Shown: piece after piece, positions 54,773-63,331 of the stretch
Layout of the letters: each line of letters starts with the position of its first letter
Position numbering within the stretch: position 1 is the stretch's first letter
Assembly: GCF_002377945.1 (NCBI RefSeq)
Contig: NZ_DFQV01000015.1
Span: 1-64,000, forward strand
Direction: 5' to 3'
Length of the DNA stretch: 64,000 nucleotides
DNA from: Psychrobacter sp. UBA3480
GTDB lineage: Bacteria; Pseudomonadota; Gammaproteobacteria; Pseudomonadales; Moraxellaceae
Program-made: the position numbers and the translations under genes
Notes under the pieces: model-generated
Databases searched by the model: none
What the model saw: only the letters and a program-made list of their open reading frames with translations
What the model was told of the DNA's origin: nothing

Positions 54773-54984
54773 ATGACATCCCTGTATATAAAACCATTGT
54801 TTAAACGACACGATTTGTACCGTTATTCCTTATCATATCAGGCTTATTCAGGTGTGTCCCTATTTTAAAAATGATGATAAAAATAGGACTTAATGCTCTG
54901 CATAATGAAAGTTACACAGATGATATCGAGGTGCTTACGAGAACTATTTAGCTGATTAGATGGTTAAATAGTTAGATGATACGT

Positions 54985-55638
54985 TTAGTCCAGCTGTCCT
55001 GTCTTGCCCGCTAGGATATTATGCCATTGCTGGTAATCTGGCATCGCTGTCGCAACCGTTTGCCAAAACACACGGCTATGGTTGGCATGATGCAAGTGGC
55101 ACAGCTCATGAACGATTACGTATTCGGTGCATTCGATAGGATAGGCAGGAAGATAAACCGATAGCCAAATTCGTTTTGCGCGCGTGTTGCAGCTGCCCCA
55201 ACGTGTGTGCATTTTTTTTAACCGTATTTCATTGGCGTAAGCGCCAACGATTGGCTGCCACTTTTCAAATAGTGCAGGTGCGACTTCGGAGAGTTGTTGC
55301 CGATAGTAGGTGATTTTTTCATCAGGACTGAGCGTAAATGATTGCTCTGTACCCCATAATAACACTGAATTATTAGCAGTTGAAAAGTCTGATGACGTAT
55401 TCTGTCTACGTTTGTATTGCTCTAATACTTGTTGGTGATTTGCAATAGCCCACGGCACCCGCTTAGCCACAGCATGCAACATTTGTGATGCGCTGACATG
55501 CATCGGTGCAGAGACCATCAACGTATAAGGCTTTAAGCGAAAATTAATATTTTTAACACGCTTTTTACTGATATGTAGCTCGATGCCTGCCTGTGCAAGC
55601 TGCTGTCTGACAGTATCTAAATTGGTGTTTAAGCTAAT
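54985..55638 (-). CDS. YgjP-like (SprT/DUF45) zinc metallopeptidase with ATT start
   Basis: 217 residues if read from ATT 55638, which has a perfect AAGGAGG at 55651-55645 and a six-base spacer. Upstream of the ATT, the frame meets TAG within the spacer. The first ATG, at 55518, would remove 40 residues (ISKKRVKNINFRLKPYTL region) that match the conserved N-terminus of the family, so the ATT start fits both spacing and homology. Zinc site: RWGSCNTRAKRIWLS near residue 145, VIVHELCHLHHANHSRVFW near residue 175 (HExxH). Function unknown; probably a cytosolic peptidase. If ATT is not used, the gene is N-terminally damaged. Confidence 0.8.
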   Translation of the reverse strand: MSLNTNLDTVRQQLAQAGIELHISKKRVKNINFRLKPYTLMVSAPMHVSASQMLHAVAKRVPWAIANHQQVLEQYKRRQNTSSDFSTANNSVLLWGTEQSFTLSPDEKITYYRQQLSEVAPALFEKWQPIVGAYANEIRLKKMHTRWGSCNTRAKRIWLSVYLPAYPIECTEYVIVHELCHLHHANHSRVFWQTVATAMPDYQQWHNILAGKTGQLD

Positions 55639-55644
55639 GCTCTA

Positions 55645-55651
55645 CCTCCTT
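55645..55651 (-). promoter_or_regulatory. Perfect Shine-Dalgarno before the ATT start
   Basis: AAGGAGG on the minus strand, six bases before ATT 55638. No ATG, GTG or TTG lies at the right distance, which is why the ATT is proposed as the start. Confidence 0.7.
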
Positions 55652-55734
55652 GGCTGACTATTACTGCCATTCTAGTAATAGTCATTATTAATCGCCGTGC
55701 CTATTCAGCTGTCGCTCTTGCTGAACGTCATGGA

Positions 55735-57297
55735 TCACAGTGCTTGTAAGTGGTTGTCAAACGACATCATATGCAGTTGACTGTCTTTGATAATCCGCTC
55801 ATGAGGTTCAACATCGTCTACGTTCGATTTTACTTCTGGTAAAACAGTTACTTTTAGCGCTGTTAACTGCCCTTGACCATCACTAACGATAAATCCTGTC
55901 GGCTCGGTATGTTTATCAATTGTACTCATTGAAGCACTAGAACTAGCTAACACCGAAGCCCCTGCACAATCTGGCAGATTTACATCATCAATCAGCTCTC
56001 GGGTATGTAAATCATAAATTGCTGCACAGCCGCCAATCGGTGTAGTCACACACAGTAGGTTACGCTCACTATCTACCGCCACGCTAGCGATATATTGGTG
56101 AAAGCGTTGCCATTGATTGTTTGGCATGGTCAGTGGGGTAAAGCTAGCATCACCACGTTTATGGGTTAATACCAATGGAACATTGATATGTTTTTCACCT
56201 TGAAACTGAATACCAATCATCACTGTGCCATCATCGTGCATGGCTAAATGACGCACACTCATCTGATTATGTTCGGGAGTCACTTGCTCAAGCAGTGTGC
56301 CATCGTGACGATTCAAATAAACCAGTGAGGGTCGCATGGTATCTAGATTTAGCTCTTCGCGTGAGGCCTGCTCGGTTTTGATACCACCGTTTGCAATGAC
56401 GAGCGTTTCGCTATCAGGATGCATAATCAGCTCATGCGGCCCAATACCATATGAATCAAACTCTGCTACTTTTTGATAAGCATCATTGGCATCATAGATA
56501 CCAATTTTGCCTGCCAAACTCACCGTGTCATTCTCAGTTACGTAGAGCAAGCTGCCATCTAAGCTATAGCAAGCATGACCATAAAAGTGACGGTCTACAT
56601 CAGCTGTAATCGCATGTTGTACTTGCCCATTTGATGTATTAAGCACCCAGAATCTTTCGCTTGGACGACGACCCATCACAACAACATCACGTCTTTGATC
56701 CACAGTGCTATGCTGAGTTTGAGCTTCAGATACATTGATAGGTAGAGGCTGAACAACGATGTCGTGGACACGCTCAGGCATAGTTGTCTGCCAAACGATT
56801 TGTCTGTCAGCATCAATACCTACCACGCCAAAGTCGTGCTCACTCTGGCCTGATGTAGCCTGATCTTTTGGCAGTGATGCAACGCCACTGACCCAGCTGA
56901 CTGGGCGCGCTAGCATCGTTGTCGTATGTACAGCAGCAAAGTCAGGCGTGTTACTTTTATCATCACCTACAGCATGATAAGCCTGCTTCCAGGTTACCGC
57001 TGCTTGCTCACAAGCATAACGTAAGCGCGAAAGCTTCGGCGTTGAAACAGGTGCCGCACTTAATGCTTGCAACTGCGTACGAATACCATCTACATAATCT
57101 TGTAGACTGGCATCTGGATGCTGCTGCTTACGATAACGATGGTGAATACCGACCAGCGCCGCCGTACCAACTGCTGTCAGCACTGAAGTCGTCAAAAGCT
57201 CATGAGTTGACGAAGTTCTCCCAGACCGATTAGACCTATTCATCTGGTCATGAGTCTGGGCTGCTGACATTGCTGTACTCGCTTCGATAGTAGACAT
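55735..57297 (-). CDS. DUF1513 beta-propeller protein
   Basis: 520 residues. A membrane-anchor-like helix lies near residues 33-50 (STHELLTTSVLTAVGTAALVG), followed by a DUF1513 beta-propeller with repeated blade motifs: GRRPSERFWVLNTSNG, HFYGHACYSLDGSLLYVTEND, YGIGPHELIMHPDSETLVIANGG, SVRHLAMHDDGTVMIG. The family accompanies imelysin and di-heme genes in Fur-linked clusters; its own function is unknown. It is longer than typical (about 360-380) because of the N-terminal region and the acidic C-terminus. It starts three bases after the imelysin stop, so the two are probably translationally coupled. Confidence 0.88.
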   Translation of the reverse strand: MSTIEASTAMSAAQTHDQMNRSNRSGRTSSTHELLTTSVLTAVGTAALVGIHHRYRKQQHPDASLQDYVDGIRTQLQALSAAPVSTPKLSRLRYACEQAAVTWKQAYHAVGDDKSNTPDFAAVHTTTMLARPVSWVSGVASLPKDQATSGQSEHDFGVVGIDADRQIVWQTTMPERVHDIVVQPLPINVSEAQTQHSTVDQRRDVVVMGRRPSERFWVLNTSNGQVQHAITADVDRHFYGHACYSLDGSLLYVTENDTVSLAGKIGIYDANDAYQKVAEFDSYGIGPHELIMHPDSETLVIANGGIKTEQASREELNLDTMRPSLVYLNRHDGTLLEQVTPEHNQMSVRHLAMHDDGTVMIGIQFQGEKHINVPLVLTHKRGDASFTPLTMPNNQWQRFHQYIASVAVDSERNLLCVTTPIGGCAAIYDLHTRELIDDVNLPDCAGASVLASSSASMSTIDKHTEPTGFIVSDGQGQLTALKVTVLPEVKSNVDDVEPHERIIKDSQLHMMSFDNHLQAL

Positions 57298-57300
57298 TGT

Positions 57301-58452
57301 CTAATCGCCATCAGTGCTGTTAAAGCCCACGCGAATACCAAGTGCTGGGATTAACTGGCGTTTAATCAGACGAGTGACATCAGTCAGATGATCGTATAAC
57401 GCTTGTTGATCGTCCTTACTAGCCTCTGATAAATCTTCTGGCATTTGTGCTAATAATGCGGTTGTATCAGCCAATGCAGTTGATAGATTATCCGAAACTT
57501 TGTTTTCATCATTGCTACCAAGAATAGCTATCAGTACTGGGTCAGTCATGGCTTTATTAATCGTATCTAACTTAGCATTGATGATAGCGCGGCTTTGACC
57601 AGCAGTAGCAGCAGGCAAATGACCTTTTGCCTTACCTGTCAGACCGAGTGGCTGATCAATAGCATTAGACTTCATGGTCTCAATCAATGACAGTAGAGAG
57701 TTAATCCACTGATTTAGGCCTCTATCGCTCTCTGCTGTTTTGTCTATCGCCAATAAATCAGTCGCGTTTTGCTGCCAGTTTTTCTCGATGTCTTTTAGAC
57801 GCGTGCTCAACGCACTACTAGCGCTAATCACGTAAGCACACTGACCAGCGTCTAAACTATCATTGGCGAACAAAGCCTCTTCTAATCCAGGAACGCCCTG
57901 TACGATCGCGCTCTCGCCAGCAAGCTGCTCTGGCGTTAGTTTTGGATTGGCAGCGATTAAATCAGCCACGCCACTATGTACGAGTCCGCGCTCGTCAGGA
58001 TAATAGTTAATGTATAGATTGCTCATGCTAGCAGTCGCAGGACCGAAGTTGACCATCTCAGCACTCGACCATGCTTGTGCCAACACTAGCCACTGTGCAC
58101 GTAATGCTTGTAGCTCATCGCCACTTACTGGAGCTTGGGTACAATGCTTCTGCGCCAATTCGTTCAACAGATCGCTTTGCTTGGCCGCATCAGCATACGC
58201 AGGAATCACGATATCGTCTGCCACATGCGTCAAATACGTTTTTGCAGTCTCAGGGCTGATATCTACTGCAACGATTTGCTCAGTACTTGCTTTGCTGTTC
58301 TCTACTGAGCTGTCAGTAGCTGCACTGTCTTGCACAACTTTTTGGCTGTCTACATTTGCAGTTTTGTTGTCATCGGCAGGTTTGACACAACTGATCAACA
58401 GTCCAGCACTTAATGCAGATAGCGCCATTGCCAAAGCGTGGTTTATTTTCAT
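57301..58452 (-). CDS. Imelysin family lipoprotein (second in cluster)
   Basis: 383 residues. The lipobox LSAGLLISCVKP (Cys near residue 22) marks a lipoprotein. A linker of about 50 polar residues leads to the imelysin (peptidase M75) domain, about 75-375. The metal motif usually written GxHxxE reads GVPGLEEALFAND near residue 190, so His is replaced by Pro, as is common in one branch of the family. The family binds iron or heme in the periplasm and lacks proven peptidase activity. It lies 69 bases after the di-heme gene. Confidence 0.9.
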   Translation of the reverse strand: MKINHALAMALSALSAGLLISCVKPADDNKTANVDSQKVVQDSAATDSSVENSKASTEQIVAVDISPETAKTYLTHVADDIVIPAYADAAKQSDLLNELAQKHCTQAPVSGDELQALRAQWLVLAQAWSSAEMVNFGPATASMSNLYINYYPDERGLVHSGVADLIAANPKLTPEQLAGESAIVQGVPGLEEALFANDSLDAGQCAYVISASSALSTRLKDIEKNWQQNATDLLAIDKTAESDRGLNQWINSLLSLIETMKSNAIDQPLGLTGKAKGHLPAATAGQSRAIINAKLDTINKAMTDPVLIAILGSNDENKVSDNLSTALADTTALLAQMPEDLSEASKDDQQALYDHLTDVTRLIKRQLIPALGIRVGFNSTDGD

Positions 58453-58521
58453 AGGTTTCTCGGTAATGTTATAGGTAGTAATTTATAGCGTTTTTATACT
58501 AATTTTATAATAGCAACTTTA

Positions 58522-60198
58522 TTACAGCGACTTTAGGAACGCATTAAGCTCTGCGCGACCTTGTTTGTCTAACTTCAATACTTGTTGCTTTTGCTTTTCG
58601 GCTTCTCCGCCATGCCATAAAACAGCTTCCATCAACGTACGGGCACGGCCATCATGCAAAAACGTCGCTTGAGGATCAACTGTCTGCGCAAGCCCTACGC
58701 CCCAAAGTGCTGGCGTACGCCATTCATAAGAGTTGGCTAAAAATTCAACTTGGGCATCTTTTGGTGGTAGTTTGCCAGCAATCGTACGATCAGCGAGATC
58801 ATCGCCCATATCGTGCAATAGCAAATCTGTGTAAGGATAAATCACTTGTCCATGCTGCTCAAGGTGATCATCGTCGGTTTTTGGCAACTGATATCTTGGC
58901 GTATGACAGCTTTGACAACCCATGTCATAAAAACGCTTTTTGCCAGCCAGCACAAGCTTATCATCTGCATTACGGCGATGCGGTACTGCTAGATTGCGAG
59001 TATAAAATTCTACAAACTTAGCGACCTCATCGTTTACTTCCACAGGTGATTTACCATTGCCCTGCTCATCAGCACCTGTCGCTGCATTTAGGCAAGCGGT
59101 CTGCGTTGGCATACATGACTCGTTAGGACGGATGTTCGACGTCAGACCCATGTCTTCGTTAAAGGCACTTTGGTTCTGAGTAATAAGTTTGGTTTGACCC
59201 GCTTTCCAGCCAAATCGTCCAAGCGCACGCTTGCCGGTTTGTGGATCCATGACCCAGTTAAATTTACCACTGATATCACCATTACTACTGTCGCTGGCTT
59301 GTTTTTTAATGTCATCGTCAGGTATTTGCTCTAGTAGCCCAAGCCCAATCATCGGTAGCGCCACACGCGGTGATACCATCATGTCATCGTCAAAAGCACC
59401 GTAACCAGGTTTGGTCAAATTAAACATTGGCGCACGCAGCGTCTCGACATATCCGTCAGCAAAGGTAACTGGTTTGTCCGTCCACTGCACTGCGATTCTC
59501 GCTTCAGCAGGCACGCCCTGAATACCGCGATCTTGTAGCTGGCCACCATACATAGGATGAGCTACCTTTTCAATCAGCGAATCCTGTAGCTGTTGGCGCT
59601 GCTCATCAGTCGTCGCTGGCATAGACAGACGAATCAATAAACTATCAGCATCGTCATCGGCAGTCATCGGCGCATGGCCTCGCCCATCTTTGACATGACA
59701 AGACTGACAAGCTGCCACATTGAATAATGCGCCCAGCCCATCGCGACTATCAGTACTAGCAGGTGCAACGACCCATGGCTGCTTGAAAAATGCATTACCA
59801 ATAAAGAACGATCCTTTTCGAGAAGCTGCTAGGTTTGATGAGGGCTTCGAGTAGCTCTCAGCACTGCTAATGCTAATACCAGAGTCACCGCCCTGCTTGA
59901 TCTCTTGAGGGTCAAAGCTCACCAGTTGCTGCATCGGCACGCCTGCCAGTGTTTCTATATTTTTGACGTGTTCGGACGACAGCGATTGGCTTTTTTCACT
60001 GCTGCTTTCATTACTTGAGGCCTGCTCTGAAGTAACATCAGAAACATCGTCAGAAGTGTCGTCAGAAACGCTATCAGATGGTTGACACGCACTGATAGCC
60101 ATTGCACTGGCGATAATTAGCGCAATCTTAGAGGGTATATGTCGTAGGATTTGAGTAGCAAGAGGAGAATCAGAGGGGTTAACATAATTGGCGTTCAT
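58522..60198 (-). CDS. Di-heme oxidoreductase (DHOR) family lipoprotein
   Basis: 558 residues. The lipobox AMAISACQPS (Cys near residue 38) marks a lipoprotein. Two CxxCH heme sites are visible: VAACQSCHVKDGRGH near residue 168 and MGCQSCHTPRYQLP near residue 430. The last 50 residues, with FLHDGRARTLMEAVLWHGGEAE, are typical of the family (DUF1111/DHOR). Relatives are periplasmic cytochrome peroxidase-like enzymes annotated as thiol oxidoreductases; substrate unknown. It lies inside the imelysin cluster, 285 bases after the first imelysin, with several hairpins in the gap. Confidence 0.93.
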   Translation of the reverse strand: MNANYVNPSDSPLATQILRHIPSKIALIIASAMAISACQPSDSVSDDTSDDVSDVTSEQASSNESSSEKSQSLSSEHVKNIETLAGVPMQQLVSFDPQEIKQGGDSGISISSAESYSKPSSNLAASRKGSFFIGNAFFKQPWVVAPASTDSRDGLGALFNVAACQSCHVKDGRGHAPMTADDDADSLLIRLSMPATTDEQRQQLQDSLIEKVAHPMYGGQLQDRGIQGVPAEARIAVQWTDKPVTFADGYVETLRAPMFNLTKPGYGAFDDDMMVSPRVALPMIGLGLLEQIPDDDIKKQASDSSNGDISGKFNWVMDPQTGKRALGRFGWKAGQTKLITQNQSAFNEDMGLTSNIRPNESCMPTQTACLNAATGADEQGNGKSPVEVNDEVAKFVEFYTRNLAVPHRRNADDKLVLAGKKRFYDMGCQSCHTPRYQLPKTDDDHLEQHGQVIYPYTDLLLHDMGDDLADRTIAGKLPPKDAQVEFLANSYEWRTPALWGVGLAQTVDPQATFLHDGRARTLMEAVLWHGGEAEKQKQQVLKLDKQGRAELNAFLKSL

Positions 60199-60253
60199 AG
60201 AAATTAATTGCCTTAGCGCTAGAGTAGAACCATGAAAATTTTGTCATACCATT

Positions 60254-60366
60254 TCATTATATGTCGTCACAATCATTGCTTATCGACATATAATGAGACG
60301 GTACACCAGCCAATTGGCTCATTTAATGCTCGTAAAAATGCGTTGCCAACGGTGGCTGACAACGCA
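60254..60366. repeat. Cluster of three inverted repeats inside the iron operon
   Basis: Perfect 13-bp pair TCATTATATGTCG (60254-60266) / CGACATATAATGA (60284-60296); 12-bp palindrome AGCCAATTGGCT (60308-60319); and TGCGTTG (60340-60346) / CAACGCA (60360-60366). None has a T run. They lie between the first imelysin and di-heme genes and may control RNA processing or stability. Confidence 0.75.
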
Positions 60367-60483
60367 CGTATTATATCTAATCTAAGTATCTAATAAACAG
60401 CGGCTACTGACCTATAACGACTAATAAAACGTCGCAAAGCCAATGAAAGGCTTTTAAATAAGGGCCGCTAGCTTAAATTTTTC

Positions 60484-61944
60484 TTAAAACTGTGACCCGG
60501 CATCTGCATCTAGATTATCGATTCCAACTGCTTTTGCAGCGTTTTCAATACTGGCCGTCAGCTCTTGTAAGCTAGTGATGCCCGCTTCAACCCATCCACG
60601 ACGGACGTTTTGTTCTTCGGCAGAGATACCTTCTTGGCTGGCTTGACCGACAGTTGCAATCATCTGGTCAATCTTGATGCCGTCTTTTTCGCCTTTTTCA
60701 ACGATAACGTTGAACGCGCCTTCTACTTTGTTGAACTCAGCAGCCAATTTATCAGCGGCTTCTGTATGTCCATTATCCGTTAGATAGTCTTTGATACCGT
60801 AGCCGCCCACTGTCTTACCAGCGACTGTTGTATAGCTACCATTAAAGACGTTTTGGATACCGCGCGCATTATTGGCATAGCTTAAATGAGTCAAATCACT
60901 AAAGCATTCGTGCTCATCTTCAGTAGAGCCAGTAACAAAAGCGACCTGCATACGCTCAGAAGCAAGCTCACCTAATGCTAGGCTACCCATTTGATACATA
61001 ATTTGGCGCAGACCATTGTCATATTTGCGCGCTATCAAATCACTGCGCAAGGTATTCTCAGTATCAGGCTGCCACTGGGCTTTCATCGCGGTCAAATCAT
61101 CAACCAATAGTTGAGTTGCAGCGGTTAAGAATTCACCACGGCGCTCACAGATACCGGCATCTTCGTTGACGGTCTCACCACTAGTACACTGTCCAGCTTC
61201 AGTCGCATAGTCAGTGACTGGGCGATTACCTGCGCCTTCTTTCACGCCATTGTTGTCCTGACCCCACAGCATAAATTCAATCGCATGATAGCCAGTCGTT
61301 ACATTGGCTTCACTACCGCCGATTTCATTCATTTCTGCTAGTAGCTCAGGTGTAATCGTACTGGTATCTTGCTTGATACTACCAACAGTAATGCTGTCGC
61401 TATTGATGATGTTTTCTTGGCTGTTGTATTCGCCTTCGTAGTCGTCACCAACATAATCAATCAATGCTTCATCAAGTGGCCAAGCATTGATCTGCCCTTC
61501 CCAGCTATCGATGCTGTTGATCGCACGTTTGTCATTGGCAGTCACAAAGCCTTCATCAAAACGGAAAATCTCAGTTTGTGAGTATGGCTGGCGTGCCGCT
61601 TTATAGGCAGCCTTTGCAGCATCAAGGTTTTCTTGTGTTGGAGTGGCTACGTATGTCTCTACCGCAGTTTGCAGCGCTTTGGCCGTGTCCAACGAATCTT
61701 CATAAGCGGCGTGTGCCATATTTGCATAACTGATAATCAATCTATCAATATGTGCTTTTTCGGCAGCAGTCATCTCTGTATTATCAGCCGTCTCTGTGTT
61801 TGCTACTTCTGTTTGCGTCTCTGTCGCAGCATTGGTGTCTTCATCGGCTTGCTTTGTACAGCCCGACACCATTAACAATCCTGCAAGTGCAACAGCTAAA
61901 GTAGTTGGTAAAAGCTTACGGCTCGTTACTGTGGTAATCGTCAT
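60484..61944 (-). CDS. Imelysin family lipoprotein (first in cluster, IrpA-like)
   Basis: 486 residues from ATG 61944, chosen because GAGG lies six bases upstream. The lipobox GLLMVSGCTKQ (Cys near residue 29) marks a lipoprotein. An acidic, Thr-rich linker precedes the imelysin domain, about 60-480. The metal motif GYHAIEFMLWGQD near residue 215 carries the GxHxxE pattern in full. IrpA-type imelysins are made under iron limitation or used in Fe(II)/heme handling in the envelope. It heads the cluster of imelysin, di-heme, imelysin and DUF1513 genes, downstream of the Fur box. Confidence 0.92.
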   Translation of the reverse strand: MTITTVTSRKLLPTTLAVALAGLLMVSGCTKQADEDTNAATETQTEVANTETADNTEMTAAEKAHIDRLIISYANMAHAAYEDSLDTAKALQTAVETYVATPTQENLDAAKAAYKAARQPYSQTEIFRFDEGFVTANDKRAINSIDSWEGQINAWPLDEALIDYVGDDYEGEYNSQENIINSDSITVGSIKQDTSTITPELLAEMNEIGGSEANVTTGYHAIEFMLWGQDNNGVKEGAGNRPVTDYATEAGQCTSGETVNEDAGICERRGEFLTAATQLLVDDLTAMKAQWQPDTENTLRSDLIARKYDNGLRQIMYQMGSLALGELASERMQVAFVTGSTEDEHECFSDLTHLSYANNARGIQNVFNGSYTTVAGKTVGGYGIKDYLTDNGHTEAADKLAAEFNKVEGAFNVIVEKGEKDGIKIDQMIATVGQASQEGISAEEQNVRRGWVEAGITSLQELTASIENAAKAVGIDNLDADAGSQF

Positions 61945-62116
61945 ACATATCCTCAAGAAATATAGCAAAAAATTCGTTTTGGTTAAGTAGCCTCAATTAT
62001 TTTGATAATCAAGCCATGTTACAGCAGGCTATCCTAGCCATGCACATTGACTCTCAGTGCGCACGATAAGACGTTTAATATTGCATTGATAGCAAACACT
62101 GACAAATTATAGTGTT

Positions 62117-62135
62117 ATTGATAATCATTATCAAT
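62117..62135 (-). promoter_or_regulatory. Fur box of the imelysin/di-heme operon
   Basis: ATTGATAATCATTATCAAT is a 19-bp palindrome (perfect except its central base) that matches the Fur consensus closely. It lies about 170 bases before the first imelysin start. It implies repression by Fe(II)-Fur. Confidence 0.88.
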
Positions 62136-62195
62136 ATTTAATTTAATATTAACTATATCTATCAATCATCACTGTTTTATTCAAACTTAAAACAC

Positions 62196-62229
62196 AAAAA
62201 AAGAGCCAGCATATTGCTGACTCTTTTTG
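62196..62229 (-). terminator. Rho-independent terminator after OmpA-like gene
   Basis: AGAGcCAGCA (62202-62211) pairs with TGCTGaCTCT (62215-62224), with one mismatch, flanked by A and T runs. Confidence 0.85.
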
Positions 62230-62299
62230 AAATATATGTGCTCAAATATCCAGCACATACTTAATAGCTATATAGCTATTTATTAGTTATAGCTATTGA

Positions 62300-62956
62300 T
62301 TAGTTTACGCTCTGTGGTGCGTTAACTGTTAGCTCAACACGGCGGTTTTGACCACGGCCATATTCAGTGTTGTTGTCTGCGATTGGACGTGACTCACCGT
62401 AAGCAACAACATTTACACGGTTTGAAGCAACACCGCGAGCTGTTAAGTAGTTAGCAACTGAGTAAGCACGATCACGTGACAGACCCATGTTATAAGATGC
62501 TGAACCTTTGCTATCAGTGTGACCAGCGATAGTAATTGTGTTTTGGTTGTACTGGTTCATCGTTGAAGCAAGCTTATCAAGCGTTGGCTTGAATGATGAG
62601 CTAAGGGTTGCATCATCAAATGAGAACGTAATGCTACCTGGCATAACCAAATCAATGTTACCAGTGGTTGGGTTCTGCTCAACAGTTACGCCTGTACCAG
62701 CCATTTGCTGCTCAAGCTGACGAGCTTGACGCTCCATGTAGTAACCAACGCCTGCACCTAGTGCTGCGCCGATAGCTGCATCACGACCAGTTTTGTCGCC
62801 GCCTGTTGCTTTTGAAATAGTTGCACCACCTGCTGCACCAACTAGACCACCTAGAGCAGCTTTATTTAGACGCTGTTGTCCAGTGTTTGGATCTGTTGTA
62901 CAACCGCTAAGTGCTAGACCTGATGCTACTGCTGCAATCATTAAAGTATTACGCAT
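62300..62956 (-). CDS. OmpA family lipoprotein (YiaD-like)
   Basis: 218 residues; the lipobox GLALSGCTTD (Cys near residue 19) marks a lipoprotein. A glycine-zipper segment follows (GGLVGAAGGATISKATGG and AIGAALGAGVGYYME, about 35-75). The OmpA peptidoglycan-binding domain covers about 100-212: AGHTDSKGSASYNMGLSRDR near residue 145, then VVAYGESRP and GRGQNRRVEL with the diaminopimelate-contacting Asp/Arg. It anchors the outer membrane to peptidoglycan, as YiaD does. GAGGAAAT precedes the ATG. Monocistronic. Confidence 0.94.
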   Translation of the reverse strand: MRNTLMIAAVASGLALSGCTTDPNTGQQRLNKAALGGLVGAAGGATISKATGGDKTGRDAAIGAALGAGVGYYMERQARQLEQQMAGTGVTVEQNPTTGNIDLVMPGSITFSFDDATLSSSFKPTLDKLASTMNQYNQNTITIAGHTDSKGSASYNMGLSRDRAYSVANYLTARGVASNRVNVVAYGESRPIADNNTEYGRGQNRRVELTVNAPQSVN

Positions 62957-63331
62957 AATATTTCCTCTTAAGTTTAAAAAATCGTGCTTTTTATAAAGAT
63001 TGTCCGTTAATCTTTTTTAAGTACTTATCTACATTCCCCATTATTATGGCAACTACAATCTATCTCTGTGTAATATTTTGTCATACCTATGTATGAGAAG
63101 TGCAGGTTATATTTCAATGATTTTATAGGTCAAATCTTCGCGCCTTGCTACCACTAGTCACGTTTACAACCGTACACTACAACACGTTTCTGCTAAAATT
63201 ATATCGCTGAATTTGTCGGCTTTAAATAGTCATGATTTAAAGCTTTACGTTCATAATATTCCTGACTTGACTAGGACAGATTCAGCGACATACGGCTTAT
63301 TATTAATCAGATAGACTGAAAAGGATTGAGC
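62957..63331. other. Divergent promoter region, OmpA-like / acyltransferase
   Basis: 375 AT-rich bases between divergent genes. A 9-bp inverted repeat GCTTTAAAT/ATTTAAAGC lies at 63219-63243, about 90 bases before the acyltransferase start. No gene is visible. Confidence 0.6.
63219..63243. repeat. 9-bp inverted repeat before acyltransferase gene
   Basis: GCTTTAAAT (63219-63227) and ATTTAAAGC (63235-63243) with a seven-base centre. It could be an operator for a regulator of the acyltransferase gene. Confidence 0.5.

Larger units (their letters stand above)
61945..62299. other. Upstream region of the iron operon
   Basis: 355 bases with the Fur box (62117-62135) and the terminator of the OmpA-like gene (62196-62230). 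No gene is visible. Confidence 0.75.
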
